Source: Nocardia brasiliensis NBRC 14402 (GTDB lineage Bacteria; Actinomycetota; Actinomycetes; Mycobacteriales; Mycobacteriaceae). From it: DNA of 64,000 bases. Below the pieces are notes generated by a model that saw only the letters and a program-made list of their open reading frames with translations, had not been told where the DNA came from and ran no database searches. The position numbers were made by a program, and so were the translations under genes. Below, piece by piece: positions 13,204 through 23,362 of this stretch. The stretch covers positions 62,001 through 126,000 of the forward strand of contig NZ_BAFT02000038.1 in NCBI RefSeq assembly GCF_000308475.2. The letters run 5' to 3'. Position 1 is the first letter of the stretch; each line of letters begins with the position of its first letter.

Positions 13204-15534
13204 TTGCCCGACCTCACTCAGGACCGAGCCGGCTCGTCGGGTCAGGGCAACAGCACCGCGTTGCCCGCCCGTGCGGACGGCCCGGAGCTGACCCGCGAGA
13301 CCGAACAGGAGCAGGCGTACCTCTCGGTGCTCTACGACCGGCTCGACGAGATGCGCGACTACGCGCGCAACCGATTACGCACCGTGCTGCTCGAAACCGG
13401 CGGCACCCCGCAGGCCCGCAGCGAACGCGAATCGTTCAGCCAGCTCTACACCGAGGATCTCGCCAAATACGATGCGGCCGAACACGGTTTGTGTTTCGGC
13501 CGGATCGATCTGGCCGACGAATACCGCTACATCGGCAGGCTCGGCATCCTCGACGAGAAGGACGACTACGAGACGCTGCTGCTGGACTGGCGCGCACCGC
13601 TGGCCCGCCCGTTCTACCTGGCCACCACCGCGGCGCCGGACGGCGTCACCCGGCGCAGGCACATCCGGTCGCGCAACCGCAAGGTCACCGCGATCAACGA
13701 CGAATACCTGGACCTGGACGCCGCGCGCCAGGCGGGCGCACACGCGAACGACGGCGGTGTCGGCAGCGAGAGCGCGCTGCTCGCCGCGCTGAACGCCGCC
13801 CGCACCGGCCACATGAACGACATCGTCGAGACCATCCAGCACGAGCAGGACGCGATCATCCGGTCCGAGCACAAGAGCGTGCTGGTGGTGCAGGGCGGCC
13901 CCGGTACCGGCAAGACGGCCGTCGCGCTGCATCGCGCCGCGTACCTGCTCTACACCTTCCGCCAGCAGCTCGCGAAGAGCGGCGTGCTGATCATCGGGCC
14001 GAACGCCACCTTCCTCGACTACATCGGCCAGGTGCTCCCCTCGCTCGGTGAAACCGGCGTGCTGCTGTCCACCATCGGCGATCTGTACCCGGGTGTGAAA
14101 GCCACCCGGGAGGATTCGCTGCGCGCGGGTGAGATCAAGGGCTCGCTCGACATCCTCGAGGTGCTCAAGCAGGCGGTCCGCGATCGGCAGGAGGTGCCCG
14201 CCGAACCGATCCGGCTCAGCTTCGACGGCTACCCGGTGACGCTGGACCGCAAGATCGCCACCAAGGCGCGCGGGCGGGCCCGCTCCTCGCGCCGTCCGCA
14301 CAACCTGGCCAAGCCGATCTTCACCAGTTCGGTGATCGACGCGCTCACCGACCAGCTGGCCGAGACCATGGGCGCGGATCTGTCCGGTGGTCCGAGCCTG
14401 CTGAGCCGGACCGACCTCGCCGAGATCCGCGACGAGATGCGGGCCGATCAGGAGATCCAGCGGGCCATCGGCAAGCTGTGGCCGCTGCTGTCCCCGCAGG
14501 AGGTGCTCGCCGACCTGCTGGCCGACCCGAAACGGCTCGACCGCGCGGGCAGCAGCCTGGCCCCGGCCGACCGCGCCGAGCTGGTGCGCTCGGACGACGG
14601 CAACTTCAGCGCGGCCGACGCGCCGCTGCTGGACGAACTGGCCGAACTGCTCGGCGTCGACGATGCCGAGGAACGCGAACGAGCCCGCCGCCGCTGGCGC
14701 GCCCAGCTGGCCGAGGCACAGGACGCGCTCGACATCCTGACCGGTTCCGCGCCACAGGATCTCGAAGACGAACTCGACCCGGAAATCCTGATGGCTTACG
14801 ACCTGATCGACGCGAGCCAGCTCGCCGAGCGGCAGGACGTGCGCACCAGGCAGACCACCGCCGAGCGCGCCGCGGGCGACCGCACCTGGACCTACGGCCA
14901 CGTCATCGTGGACGAGGCACAGGAGCTTTCGGAGATGGCGTGGCGAATGGTGATGCGGCGCATCCCGAATCGCTGGATCACCGTGGTCGGCGACGTCGCG
15001 CAGACCGGCGACCCGGCCGGTGCGTCGTCCTGGCAGCGGATGCTGGAACCCTATGTGGCCAAACGCTGGAAGCTCACCGAGCTGACGGTCAACTACCGCA
15101 CGCCGGCCGAGATCATGGACGTGGCCGCGGACGTCCTCGCCGCGATCGACCCGGACGCGACGGCCCCGCGCTCGGTCCGCGAAACCGGAAACCCGCCGCG
15201 CGGCTATCGGGTGGATCCGTCCGGCGTGCGCGACGAAGTGGCCAGGCTGATCGCGACAGAGACCGGCCCCGGCACCACCGCGGTGATCGCGCCGCACGCG
15301 TCGATCGAGGAGCTGGCCGAACTCGCCGGCGAATCGGTGCGGGTGCTGACCGTGCACGACGTGAAGGGCCTGGAGTTCGACGCGGTCTATCTGGTCGAAC
15401 CGCAAGCCATCCTGGACGAGTCGCCGCGCGGACTCAACGACCTGTACGTCGCGCTGACCCGCGCGACCCAGCGGTTGGGCGTGGTGCACAGCGCGGACCT
15501 GCCGGACGTGCTCGGCGCGCTGCTGGTCGAATGA
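13204..15534 (+). CDS. helD: HelD-type helicase-like RNA polymerase recycling factor
   Basis: 776 residues. A long N-terminal coiled coil (about 30-90, 'ETEQEQAYLSVLYDRLDEMR') precedes a UvrD/Rep-like ATPase with Walker A GGPGTGKT (231-238), 'VIVDEAQELSEMAW' Walker B, 'LTVNYRTPAEIMDVA' and the C-terminal motif 'VHDVKGLEFDAVYLVEPQ'. Actinobacterial HelD proteins dislodge RNA polymerase from DNA; some (HelR) confer rifamycin tolerance. The rifamycin-associated element of HelR-type promoters is not visible upstream. TTG 13204 is chosen for AAGGAG (13192-13197) six bases before it. A strong terminator follows the stop. Confidence 0.92.
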   Translation: MPDLTQDRAGSSGQGNSTALPARADGPELTRETEQEQAYLSVLYDRLDEMRDYARNRLRTVLLETGGTPQARSERESFSQLYTEDLAKYDAAEHGLCFGRIDLADEYRYIGRLGILDEKDDYETLLLDWRAPLARPFYLATTAAPDGVTRRRHIRSRNRKVTAINDEYLDLDAARQAGAHANDGGVGSESALLAALNAARTGHMNDIVETIQHEQDAIIRSEHKSVLVVQGGPGTGKTAVALHRAAYLLYTFRQQLAKSGVLIIGPNATFLDYIGQVLPSLGETGVLLSTIGDLYPGVKATREDSLRAGEIKGSLDILEVLKQAVRDRQEVPAEPIRLSFDGYPVTLDRKIATKARGRARSSRRPHNLAKPIFTSSVIDALTDQLAETMGADLSGGPSLLSRTDLAEIRDEMRADQEIQRAIGKLWPLLSPQEVLADLLADPKRLDRAGSSLAPADRAELVRSDDGNFSAADAPLLDELAELLGVDDAEERERARRRWRAQLAEAQDALDILTGSAPQDLEDELDPEILMAYDLIDASQLAERQDVRTRQTTAERAAGDRTWTYGHVIVDEAQELSEMAWRMVMRRIPNRWITVVGDVAQTGDPAGASSWQRMLEPYVAKRWKLTELTVNYRTPAEIMDVAADVLAAIDPDATAPRSVRETGNPPRGYRVDPSGVRDEVARLIATETGPGTTAVIAPHASIEELAELAGESVRVLTVHDVKGLEFDAVYLVEPQAILDESPRGLNDLYVALTRATQRLGVVHSADLPDVLGALLVE

Positions 15535-15593
15535 TCACCAGGTAATGGTGGCGGAAGCCTCTCGGGCGATGCCGCCACCACTACCTGGTGATC
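15533..15593 (+). terminator. Intrinsic terminator after helD
   Basis: Two 22-nt arms (15533-15554 and 15572-15593) pair with a single mismatch; the outer part is GATCACCAGGTA/TACCTGGTGATC. The stem begins inside the helD stop codon. Confidence 0.75.
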
Positions 15594-15610
15594 GCATGTC
15601 CAGATGACGC

Positions 15611-15646
15611 GAAAGGCTCCGCATCGGGTGCGATGCGGAGCCTTTC
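15611..15646 (-). terminator. Intrinsic terminator of the universal stress protein gene
   Basis: A perfect 16-bp stem GAAAGGCTCCGCATCG (15611-15626) / CGATGCGGAGCCTTTC (15631-15646) with a 4-nt loop, 14 nt beyond the stop of the minus-strand gene. Confidence 0.8.
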
Positions 15647-15660
15647 GGGTAGCGGGTGGG

Positions 15661-16113
15661 TCAGCGCACGGTGTGCACGATGAGCACGTCCGACCGGGAC
15701 TTGCGGGCCACGTCCGAGGGGACGGAGCCGAGCAGGCGACCGGTCAGGGTGTTCAAGCCACGGTTACCGACGACCAGCAGGTCGGCGTCGACCTCCTTGG
15801 TCAGCGTGAGCAGGGACTCGACCGGCTCGCCGACCACGGCGCGCTCGACGATGTCCACCGCGCCCGCGGCGGCGGCCTTGTCCCGCGCGGTGCGCAGGAT
15901 CTCGTTGGTGGGGGCGGACCCGCGCACCTGGTAGGCCTCTTCCTTCAGGACATCGGCGGCCGCGGCCACGTCACGATCGTCGGTGGGGTAGTAAGCACAC
16001 GCGATGACCAGGGTCGCGGCGGACACTCCAGCCAGCGCGGCGGCCTTCTCGACGGCGACGTACGACGAGTCCGAGCCATCGGTACCGACGACGATCGTCC
16101 GGTAGGCGGTCAT
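15661..16113 (-). CDS. Universal stress protein (UspA family, single domain)
   Basis: 150 residues with the Usp fold: 'YRTIVVGTDGSDSSYVAVEKA' at the N-terminus and the ATP-binding pattern G-x2-G-x9-G-S in 'VVGNRGLNTLTGRLLGSVPS' near the C-terminus, so an ATP-binding type. M. tuberculosis has a single-domain Usp (Rv1636) in the same uvrB-uvrA interval, which makes this a likely orthologue; that protein has been linked to cAMP binding. ATG 16113 is preceded by GGAGGA with a 4-nt spacer. It is monocistronic, ending at its own terminator. Confidence 0.92.
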   Translation of the reverse strand: MTAYRTIVVGTDGSDSSYVAVEKAAALAGVSAATLVIACAYYPTDDRDVAAAADVLKEEAYQVRGSAPTNEILRTARDKAAAAGAVDIVERAVVGEPVESLLTLTKEVDADLLVVGNRGLNTLTGRLLGSVPSDVARKSRSDVLIVHTVR

Positions 16114-16414
16114 TCTCTCCTCCAAGTTATGAAGTGGTCACGTTGCCCACGCCGGTGCACCCGCACAGACGCGGCACCGGCGCAGCGACTTGCGTCGACC
16201 CTAGCGGCAAACGGAGTGGAAATATCAGAAATCGCAACACATCACATCGGCGGTGTCCGGGCATTCATGCCACGGGTTCGCGGGGAAATGTCGTGAGGGC
16301 CCGAGTAACCAGGCCGGACACAAATGCAGGGGCGGCAAACTGTGATCCAGCACAACAATGGTGAACCATCTTGTCCCCCTGGGATATTCGTCACACACCA
16401 GGGGCGATGGAACG
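16114..16414. other. Upstream region of the universal stress protein gene
   Basis: About 300 bp without a supported gene. It should carry the usp promoter; I see no convincing DosR box or long hairpin. The segment 16380-16414 has a CCTGG...CCAGG inverted repeat of unclear meaning. Confidence 0.45.
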
Positions 16415-16465
16415 CCGATCGGCCCGCCGCAGCGCGTAAATCACGCGCCGGGACGGGCCGATCGG
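16415..16465 (-). terminator. Intrinsic terminator after the 19-codon ORF
   Basis: 12-bp perfect arms CCGATCGGCCCG (16415-16426) / CGGGCCGATCGG (16454-16465), with an inner GCGCGT/ACGCGC hairpin (16432-16448). It starts 20 nt after the mini-ORF stop on the minus strand. Confidence 0.65.
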
Positions 16466-16484
16466 GCTCGGTACTGCCGAGCTA

Positions 16485-16544
16485 TCAGGGCCACTGTCGG
16501 TAGTTCGCCCAAAATAAGCCCAGAATCGCTCCGATGATGTCCAT
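16485..16544 (-). CDS. Candidate 19-residue hydrophobic mini-protein
   Basis: ATG 16544 opens a complete 19-codon frame, MDIIGAILGLFWANYRQWP. A GGGAGAAGG purine run lies a few bases before the ATG. The first 13 residues are hydrophobic, enough to enter a membrane, and the end is polar with Tyr, Arg, Gln and Trp. It lies 55 nt downstream of doxX, between a doxX terminator-like hairpin and its own strong terminator, which suggests a separate short transcript or read-through product. I do not recognise a family. It may be a membrane-associated small protein or chance. Confidence 0.4.
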   Translation of the reverse strand: MDIIGAILGLFWANYRQWP

Positions 16545-16569
16545 GCCTACCTTCTCCCTGCACTAAAAG

Positions 16570-16590
16570 GACGCGCAATATTAGCGCGTC
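16570..16590 (-). terminator. Terminator-like hairpin after doxX
   Basis: On the minus strand GACGCGC-N7-GCGCGTC is followed by CCTTTTAG, a short U-rich run. It lies 9 nt past the doxX stop. Confidence 0.55.
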
Positions 16591-16599
16591 GCACAGGGT

Positions 16600-17013
16600 T
16601 CAGAGGTCGAAAAGCGGTCCGGTGATGGTCAATCCGAGGTCGTCGACATGGGCGAAGAACGCGAACAGCATCAACGCGGCGCCGCCGAGGGCCACGTCCT
16701 TGTTGAAGCTGATCATCTCCATCTGCTTGGCCTGGGCGTCGGTCTCCTTCCAGAACGCGTGCATCAGCACCGCGGTGACCACCAGCAGCACTGCGAGCAC
16801 CAGTGCACCCAGATCCGCCCACACCCCGAGCAGAATGCTGAGCCCGCTCAGCGCGAACAGCGCCCCCGACCCGAGCACCGACAGCTTGGCCATCGGCAGA
16901 CCCCGGCTCTCGGCATAGCCCGCCATCGCGTCGGTCTGCATGAAATGCCCGACGCCCGAGCTCAGGAACAACACCGCGAACAACACCCGTCCGATCAACA
17001 CCACGACATCCAT
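16600..17013 (-). CDS. DoxX-family integral membrane protein
   Basis: 137 residues, four predicted membrane helices, beginning 'MDVVVLIGRVLFAVLFLSSGVGHF', the usual DoxX start with the short conserved GRVLF/SG.GHF motif. Family members are small quinone-linked or redox-related membrane proteins; in mycobacteria a DoxX protein forms a membrane oxidoreductase complex with SodA and SseA. AAGGAG lies just before the ATG. Downstream of an AraC regulator gene on the same strand (106-bp gap), so co-regulation is possible. The specific substrate is unknown. Confidence 0.82.
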   Translation of the reverse strand: MDVVVLIGRVLFAVLFLSSGVGHFMQTDAMAGYAESRGLPMAKLSVLGSGALFALSGLSILLGVWADLGALVLAVLLVVTAVLMHAFWKETDAQAKQMEMISFNKDVALGGAALMLFAFFAHVDDLGLTITGPLFDL

Positions 17014-17119
17014 GTCCAGCTCCTTGTTTGGCTGACGGTAGGTAGTGCAACATTCAACTAGCGGCTCGGAGGGGTATTTCCCAGCCCCGTCGAATGGTCG
17101 AATACGGTCGGCTCGGCAA

Positions 17120-18010
17120 CTACGTCCTGGTCGGCAGGACCTTCGCCGTAACCTCGTTGCGCGAGCGTAGCGAATTCTTGGCGTATTCCAGTGGAGCCAT
17201 TCCGACTTCCGCGGTGAACTCGCGCGAGAAGTGCGCCTGATCGAAGTATCCCAGTTCGGCGGCCAACATGGCGAGATCTTCGGTGCGGCCGCGGGCGAGC
17301 AGTTCCGCGCCGTCCTGCAGGCGGTAGCGCCGCAGGACCCACTTGGGTCCGGCGCCGACGTAGCGCCGGAACGTGCGCTGCAGGGTGCGCATCGAGACGT
17401 CGAAGCGCTCGGTGATCTGGTCCACCCTGGTCAACTCCTGGTCCCGGGCGATCGCCTCGACGATGCGCAACACCAGCGGATAGGTCGGGTCCGCCGGGGT
17501 ACAGCGCGGCGCGAAGAAATCCTCGAGCACGCCGCGGCGCTGCTCGTCGGTGGTCGCGTCCAGGACACGCTCGATCAGGTCGCCCGTGTCGGGCAGCACC
17601 TCGGTCAACGAGACGGAGGTATCGCGGAAGGACCCGACATCCAAACCCGTGAACGCGCCGAAACCACCGGCCCGGAAGCGCACACCGAAGGTCTCCCCCA
17701 CCCCACTGAGCTCGCGGACGAACTTCGTCGTACACACGCCGGTGACGAAACCGCCTGTGCGCGTTGGCGATCGCTCGAAGGTGACGTTCACGCTGGGATA
17801 CGGCAGCACCTGCGCGTGGTACGGCGGCCGGTCGCGCAGATCCCAGCGCACCGACCAGTACCACTCGACGAAACGACCGACCACCGGCCCCGCGGGCAGC
17901 CGCGCCAGCGAGCGGTACTTCGCCTGTTCGTCCGGGTGCAGGATGCCGGTGGTGTCCACGGGAGTCACCGGATTGGGTGCGGGCGGATCGAACGCGGTGC
18001 TATCGGACAT
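17120..18010 (-). CDS. AraC-family transcriptional regulator
   Basis: 296 residues. The N-terminal part (about 30-170, 'GPVVGRFVEWYWSVRWDLRD', 'VLPYPSVNVTFE') is the ligand-domain type found in many actinobacterial AraC proteins; the C-terminal double helix-turn-helix (about 185-285) contains 'ERFDVSMRTLQRTFRRYVGA' and 'ELGYFDQAHFSREFTAEVGM'. It is divergent from the VOC gene at 18066 with a 55-bp gap, and is most likely the regulator of that gene. The inducer is unknown. Confidence 0.92.
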   Translation of the reverse strand: MSDSTAFDPPAPNPVTPVDTTGILHPDEQAKYRSLARLPAGPVVGRFVEWYWSVRWDLRDRPPYHAQVLPYPSVNVTFERSPTRTGGFVTGVCTTKFVRELSGVGETFGVRFRAGGFGAFTGLDVGSFRDTSVSLTEVLPDTGDLIERVLDATTDEQRRGVLEDFFAPRCTPADPTYPLVLRIVEAIARDQELTRVDQITERFDVSMRTLQRTFRRYVGAGPKWVLRRYRLQDGAELLARGRTEDLAMLAAELGYFDQAHFSREFTAEVGMAPLEYAKNSLRSRNEVTAKVLPTRT

Positions 18011-18065
18011 CGTGCTGTCGCTTTCTTACAAGACCGGCCGACCGTGGGCGACCAGTATCGGTGCC

Positions 18066-18533
18066 ATGACCGACACCGTGAACCCCATCGCCGACGGCTA
18101 CCACTCGATCACCTGCTTCCTCGCGGTCGGAGACGCGAACAAGGCCATCGATTTCTACACCGCCGTGTTCGGCGCCGAGCTGCTCAGCCGCAACGACCTG
18201 CCCGACGGGCAGCCCGCGCACGCCGAATTGAAGATCGGCGATTCCACCCTGCAACTCGGCATGCCGATACCCGACAACAACGTGCTGGCCCCCAACGGCG
18301 AATGGGTGCACACCTCGATCGTGCACTACTGCCCCGACGTGGACAGCGTCATCGCGCGCGCCCTCGCGCACGGCGCCCGCAGCGCCGAAGAACCCCAGAC
18401 CTTCGTCACCGGCGACCGCTTCGCCGTCATGATCGATCCCTTCGGCCACCGCTGGGCCGTCCTCACCAAGGTCGAAGACGTCTCCCGCGAAGAAGCCGAC
18501 CGCCGCGTCAACGAATGGCTCGCCACCCAGTAA
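18066..18533 (+). CDS. VOC (glyoxalase/bleomycin-resistance fold) protein, PhnB-like
   Basis: 155 residues with the paired beta-alpha-beta-beta-beta modules of the VOC fold: 'HSITCFLAVGDANKAIDFYTAVFGAELLSR' in the first half and 'ALAHGARSAEEPQTFVTGDRFAVMIDPFGHRWAV' in the second. The last block, with D-P-F-G-H-R-W, is typical of PhnB/YdhR-like members. Such proteins are dioxygenases, isomerases or antibiotic-binding proteins; no substrate can be named. ATG 18066 is taken because the open frame further upstream overlaps the divergent AraC gene. Regulation by the AraC protein is likely. Confidence 0.85.
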   Translation: MTDTVNPIADGYHSITCFLAVGDANKAIDFYTAVFGAELLSRNDLPDGQPAHAELKIGDSTLQLGMPIPDNNVLAPNGEWVHTSIVHYCPDVDSVIARALAHGARSAEEPQTFVTGDRFAVMIDPFGHRWAVLTKVEDVSREEADRRVNEWLATQ

Positions 18534-18545
18534 CGCCCGACGCAC

Positions 18546-18622
18546 ATCCGCACCCTTTCTACTCCGAACCACGGCGTGTCCCACGGCAAGTCGAGGTCCG
18601 CGAACACAGAAAGGGTGCGGAT
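18546..18622. repeat. Inverted-repeat-bounded element, copy 1 of an intergenic repeat
   Basis: Perfect 15-bp ends ATCCGCACCCTTTCT (18546-18560) and AGAAAGGGTGCGGAT (18608-18622) enclose 47 bp. Its inner 54-bp part (18567-18620) recurs at 18764. It could fold as a terminator for the VOC gene, but the shared interior suggests a dispersed repeat family. Confidence 0.7.
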
Positions 18623-18763
18623 ACACCCCAAACCCGCGCCACACCGCAGCGCCGCCAGGCCCGGCCCGGCCCCCAGCTCCCGGACCCGCACTCGCACCTC
18701 CCCTGGTACCTCCACCCGTCACCACCGGCAACCTCCACCAGCCCCCGCGCCCCTTCTGCACCC

Positions 18764-18817
18764 AACCACCGCGTGTCCCACGGCAAGTCGAGGTGCGCGA
18801 ACCCAGAAAAGGTGCGG
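18764..18817. repeat. Copy 2 of the 54-bp intergenic repeat
   Basis: By eye 50 of 54 positions match 18567-18620, including the uninterrupted core GCGTGTCCCACGGCAAGTCG. The flanking inverted ends are decayed here. The rest of the 18534-19063 gap holds no gene I can support; a GCCACCCGTGGGTGGC palindrome at 18970-18985 could be part of uvrB termination. Confidence 0.75.
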
Positions 18818-19063
18818 GATTCTGCTCGTGGCTGGCGCTCAGCGCCGCCGGGGGCGTGCAACCCCGGGCGGGCGCTCAGCGTCGACTGTCCATCCAGCCG
18901 AGACCGTTCGCCAACTGCTACCCTGCGCCGGCCAACAGCCTGTCAGCGGCCACTGACACATCCTCGGCAGCCACCCGTGGGTGGCGGACGCCCCTCCGAC
19001 ACAGGCCGACCACCCTCGGGGACCAACCTTTCGGGCGGCGACGTCCTCCGCAACGAAGAAGGC

Positions 19064-21256
<2,193 letters not shown>

Positions 21257-21316
21257 GGTGACCAGCCTAGGCCCAGCCACCGACAGATTCCGCTGCTCCG
21301 GTGCCCGAACCACACC

Positions 21317-21784
21317 TCAGTGCTGGATCAGCCCCCCGACCGGCACAGGAGCCACATGACCCGTCACCGGCCGGGTCAGCGCCATGGCCAGCCCGACGTC
21401 CACGAGCGACGACCGGCGCAGATCCGCGACGGCGCCGACCGGGGTCCACGTCGGCTCGGCGGTCGCACCGTTCGACTCGGCCCGCAGCCGGCCACCGGTG
21501 ACGCGAACCCCGTAGAAGATGCCGACATTCTGATGCTCGACCCCGGCCCGCGCGACATCGGCGGGGATGACCCTGGAGTCCACGCCGAGCAGCCGGACGA
21601 CTGCCCCTCGACAGCCCGTTTCTTCGGCGAGCTCACGCAGCACCGCGTCGTAGGGATCCTCGGCGTGCTCGACCCGTCCGCCCGGCAGGGTCCAGGTCGG
21701 GTCACCGGTCGGGGGGATGTGCCGGGTGAGCAGGAGACGTTCGTCGTCGAGGCATACCGCGTACGCCGCCAGCCGGAAACTCAT
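21317..21784 (-). CDS. Nudix hydrolase
   Basis: 155 residues with a complete Nudix box: G-G-R-V-E-H-A-E then R-E-L-A-E-E-T-G-C fits GX5EX7REUXEEXGU, so it should hydrolyse a nucleoside diphosphate linked to some other group. 'WTLPGGRVEHAEDPYDAVLR' resembles MutT/ADP-ribose-type members. ATG 21784 is preferred over a TTG three codons upstream. It lies 60 bp upstream of uvrB on the same strand; a nucleotide-pool or repair role would fit but is unproven. Confidence 0.92.
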   Translation of the reverse strand: MSFRLAAYAVCLDDERLLLTRHIPPTGDPTWTLPGGRVEHAEDPYDAVLRELAEETGCRGAVVRLLGVDSRVIPADVARAGVEHQNVGIFYGVRVTGGRLRAESNGATAEPTWTPVGAVADLRRSSLVDVGLAMALTRPVTGHVAPVPVGGLIQH

Positions 21785-22133
21785 GCGGCTCAACCTACGG
21801 ACCGGGCGTCCGCCGGGGTCGAAAGCGGGGTTTTCGGCGGGGACGGGCGGGCATTCTTTCCGTTGTTACGGCGGCCGTTCCACGAGGGGGTGGAATTCGG
21901 CACACCGTCGCCCGCCCAAGAGCGGTAAAAGGGACGGTAAAAGTGGCACGTCCGCCGTGCCGCACCACGTCTATTTCACTTTACGAATCCTACCGATGTC
22001 CGAATTTGCCTCAGCAGCAACAGGTTTCGTGGCGAAAATGATGCTCGCGCATTACACCCCGTGACCCATTCCCAGGTGTACTCTGATTTGGTTGTTCGGA
22101 CAACGAGTTCGGATGCGGCGAAGGACAACAGCC
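21785..22133. other. Divergent promoter region, Nudix / DUF402
   Basis: 349 bp without a supported gene. A perfect dyad GTTGT-TCGG-ACAAC (22091-22104) lies 30 bp before the DUF402 start, with a TACTCT -10-like element at 22079-22084. The AAGGA at 22121 is the ribosome-binding site of the following gene. Confidence 0.5.
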
Positions 22134-22781
22134 ATGAGAGGTCTGATTCCATTGCTTAATACCGCGCCCACAACGGGCTTCGCAGGAAACCTCGCCAGGC
22201 ATCTCCGCGCAGCGGTACCCGGCCTGAATCACAGCGGCCCGGCCGCCAACCCACCGAACGCGTTACCCCCGGGCCAGCCACCCCACCGGCCGCACGTCGA
22301 GTTCTTCAACCTGGCCGAACTCACCAGCACCGACAACAAGGGTTTCGTCCGGCAGGTCGAGCGCTACCACCACGAACCGTGGGGCCTCTACATGGCGCGC
22401 ATCGTGCCCGTCCCGCACCACCACTACCTGGAGTGCTGGCTGCTGCCGGAGCTGTCGTTGCGCGTGACGGTCAGCCGCCGCAATCCGGCGCACCACGTGG
22501 ACCACGACTTCCACCTCGACATCGGCGAGTTCACCGAGATCGCGCCGAAGCGCTGGAAGGCCGTCGACCATTACCTCGACATCGAGGTGCACCGCGGCCG
22601 CGACGTCGAACTGCGCGGCGTGGACGACCTGCTGGCCGCGCACGCGGCCGGCCTGGTGGACTCGGCGCAGGCGCATCGGGCCTTCGAGTGCGCGACGGCC
22701 GCGCTGGACGGGCTGGCCGTCAACGACCACTGCGTCGAGGACTGGCTCGCCACCCGCGGCATCACGCTGACCTGGATGTGA
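22134..22781 (+). CDS. DUF402 domain protein with N-terminal extension (paralogue 1)
   Basis: 215 residues. A Pro/Ala-rich lead of about 60 residues precedes the DUF402 core 'GLYMARIVPVPHHHYLECWLLPELSLRVTV', 'DHDFHLDIGEFTEIAPKRWKAVDHYLDIEVHRGRDVEL', 'AHAAGLVDSAQAHRAFECAT'. DUF402 is found in FAU-1-like and nucleoside-diphosphate phosphatase proteins with acidic metal-binding residues; the D-x-D/E residues here look preserved. M. tuberculosis has a single DUF402 gene (Rv1632c) between coaE and uvrB. Here there are two in tandem, the second 47 nt downstream. ATG 22134 has AAGGA upstream. Confidence 0.8.
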   Translation: MRGLIPLLNTAPTTGFAGNLARHLRAAVPGLNHSGPAANPPNALPPGQPPHRPHVEFFNLAELTSTDNKGFVRQVERYHHEPWGLYMARIVPVPHHHYLECWLLPELSLRVTVSRRNPAHHVDHDFHLDIGEFTEIAPKRWKAVDHYLDIEVHRGRDVELRGVDDLLAAHAAGLVDSAQAHRAFECATAALDGLAVNDHCVEDWLATRGITLTWM

Positions 22782-22828
22782 CCGCCACACCGCTCGACTC
22801 GGTCCACGCGCCGGTAGATTCTGGATGC

Positions 22829-23353
22829 ATGACGCAGGCACCCTCTGTCGACGTGCATCGGCCCAAGGTCGAATACTTCGACCTCGCGGACCTGACCAAC
22901 ACGGATCCGAAGGGCTTCGTGCGACCGGTCGAGCGGTACCAGGTGGCGCCATGGGGTCTGTACATGGCGCGCACCTCGGACCATGAGCAGTTCCACTACA
23001 TCGAGTCCTGGCTGCTGCCCGAACTGGCCTTGCGCGCCAGCGTGTTCCACTACCACCCCGAACATCGGCGGGATCAGGACTTCTATCTGGACCTCGGCGA
23101 GTTCGGCCAGGTGGCGCCGGACAAGTGGCAGTCGGTGGACCACTATCTCGACATCGTCGTGCGCACCGGCCGCGAATGCGAGCTGCTCGATGTCGACGAG
23201 CTGCTCGCCGCGCACGTCGCCGGGTTGATCACCGCCGCCGCGGCCGAGGCGGCGATCGCACACGCCACCGCCACCATCGACGGTCTCGCCGCGCACGGTT
23301 ACGACCTGCACCGCTGGCTCGATTCGCGCGGGATCACGCTGACCTGGAAGTAG
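22829..23353 (+). CDS. DUF402 domain protein (paralogue 2)
   Basis: 174 residues, aligning with its neighbour at 22134 over its whole length: 'KVEYFDLADLTNTDPKGFVRPVERY', 'WGLYMARTSDHEQFHYIESWLLPELALRASV', 'RDQDFYLDLGEF', and the identical end motif GITLTW. It lacks the N-terminal extension. It is convergent with coaE with only 9 bp between stops. Function unknown; probably a metal-dependent nucleotide phosphatase-like or RNA-related protein. Confidence 0.85.
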   Translation: MTQAPSVDVHRPKVEYFDLADLTNTDPKGFVRPVERYQVAPWGLYMARTSDHEQFHYIESWLLPELALRASVFHYHPEHRRDQDFYLDLGEFGQVAPDKWQSVDHYLDIVVRTGRECELLDVDELLAAHVAGLITAAAAEAAIAHATATIDGLAAHGYDLHRWLDSRGITLTWK

Positions 23354-23362
23354 CGAGCCGGG

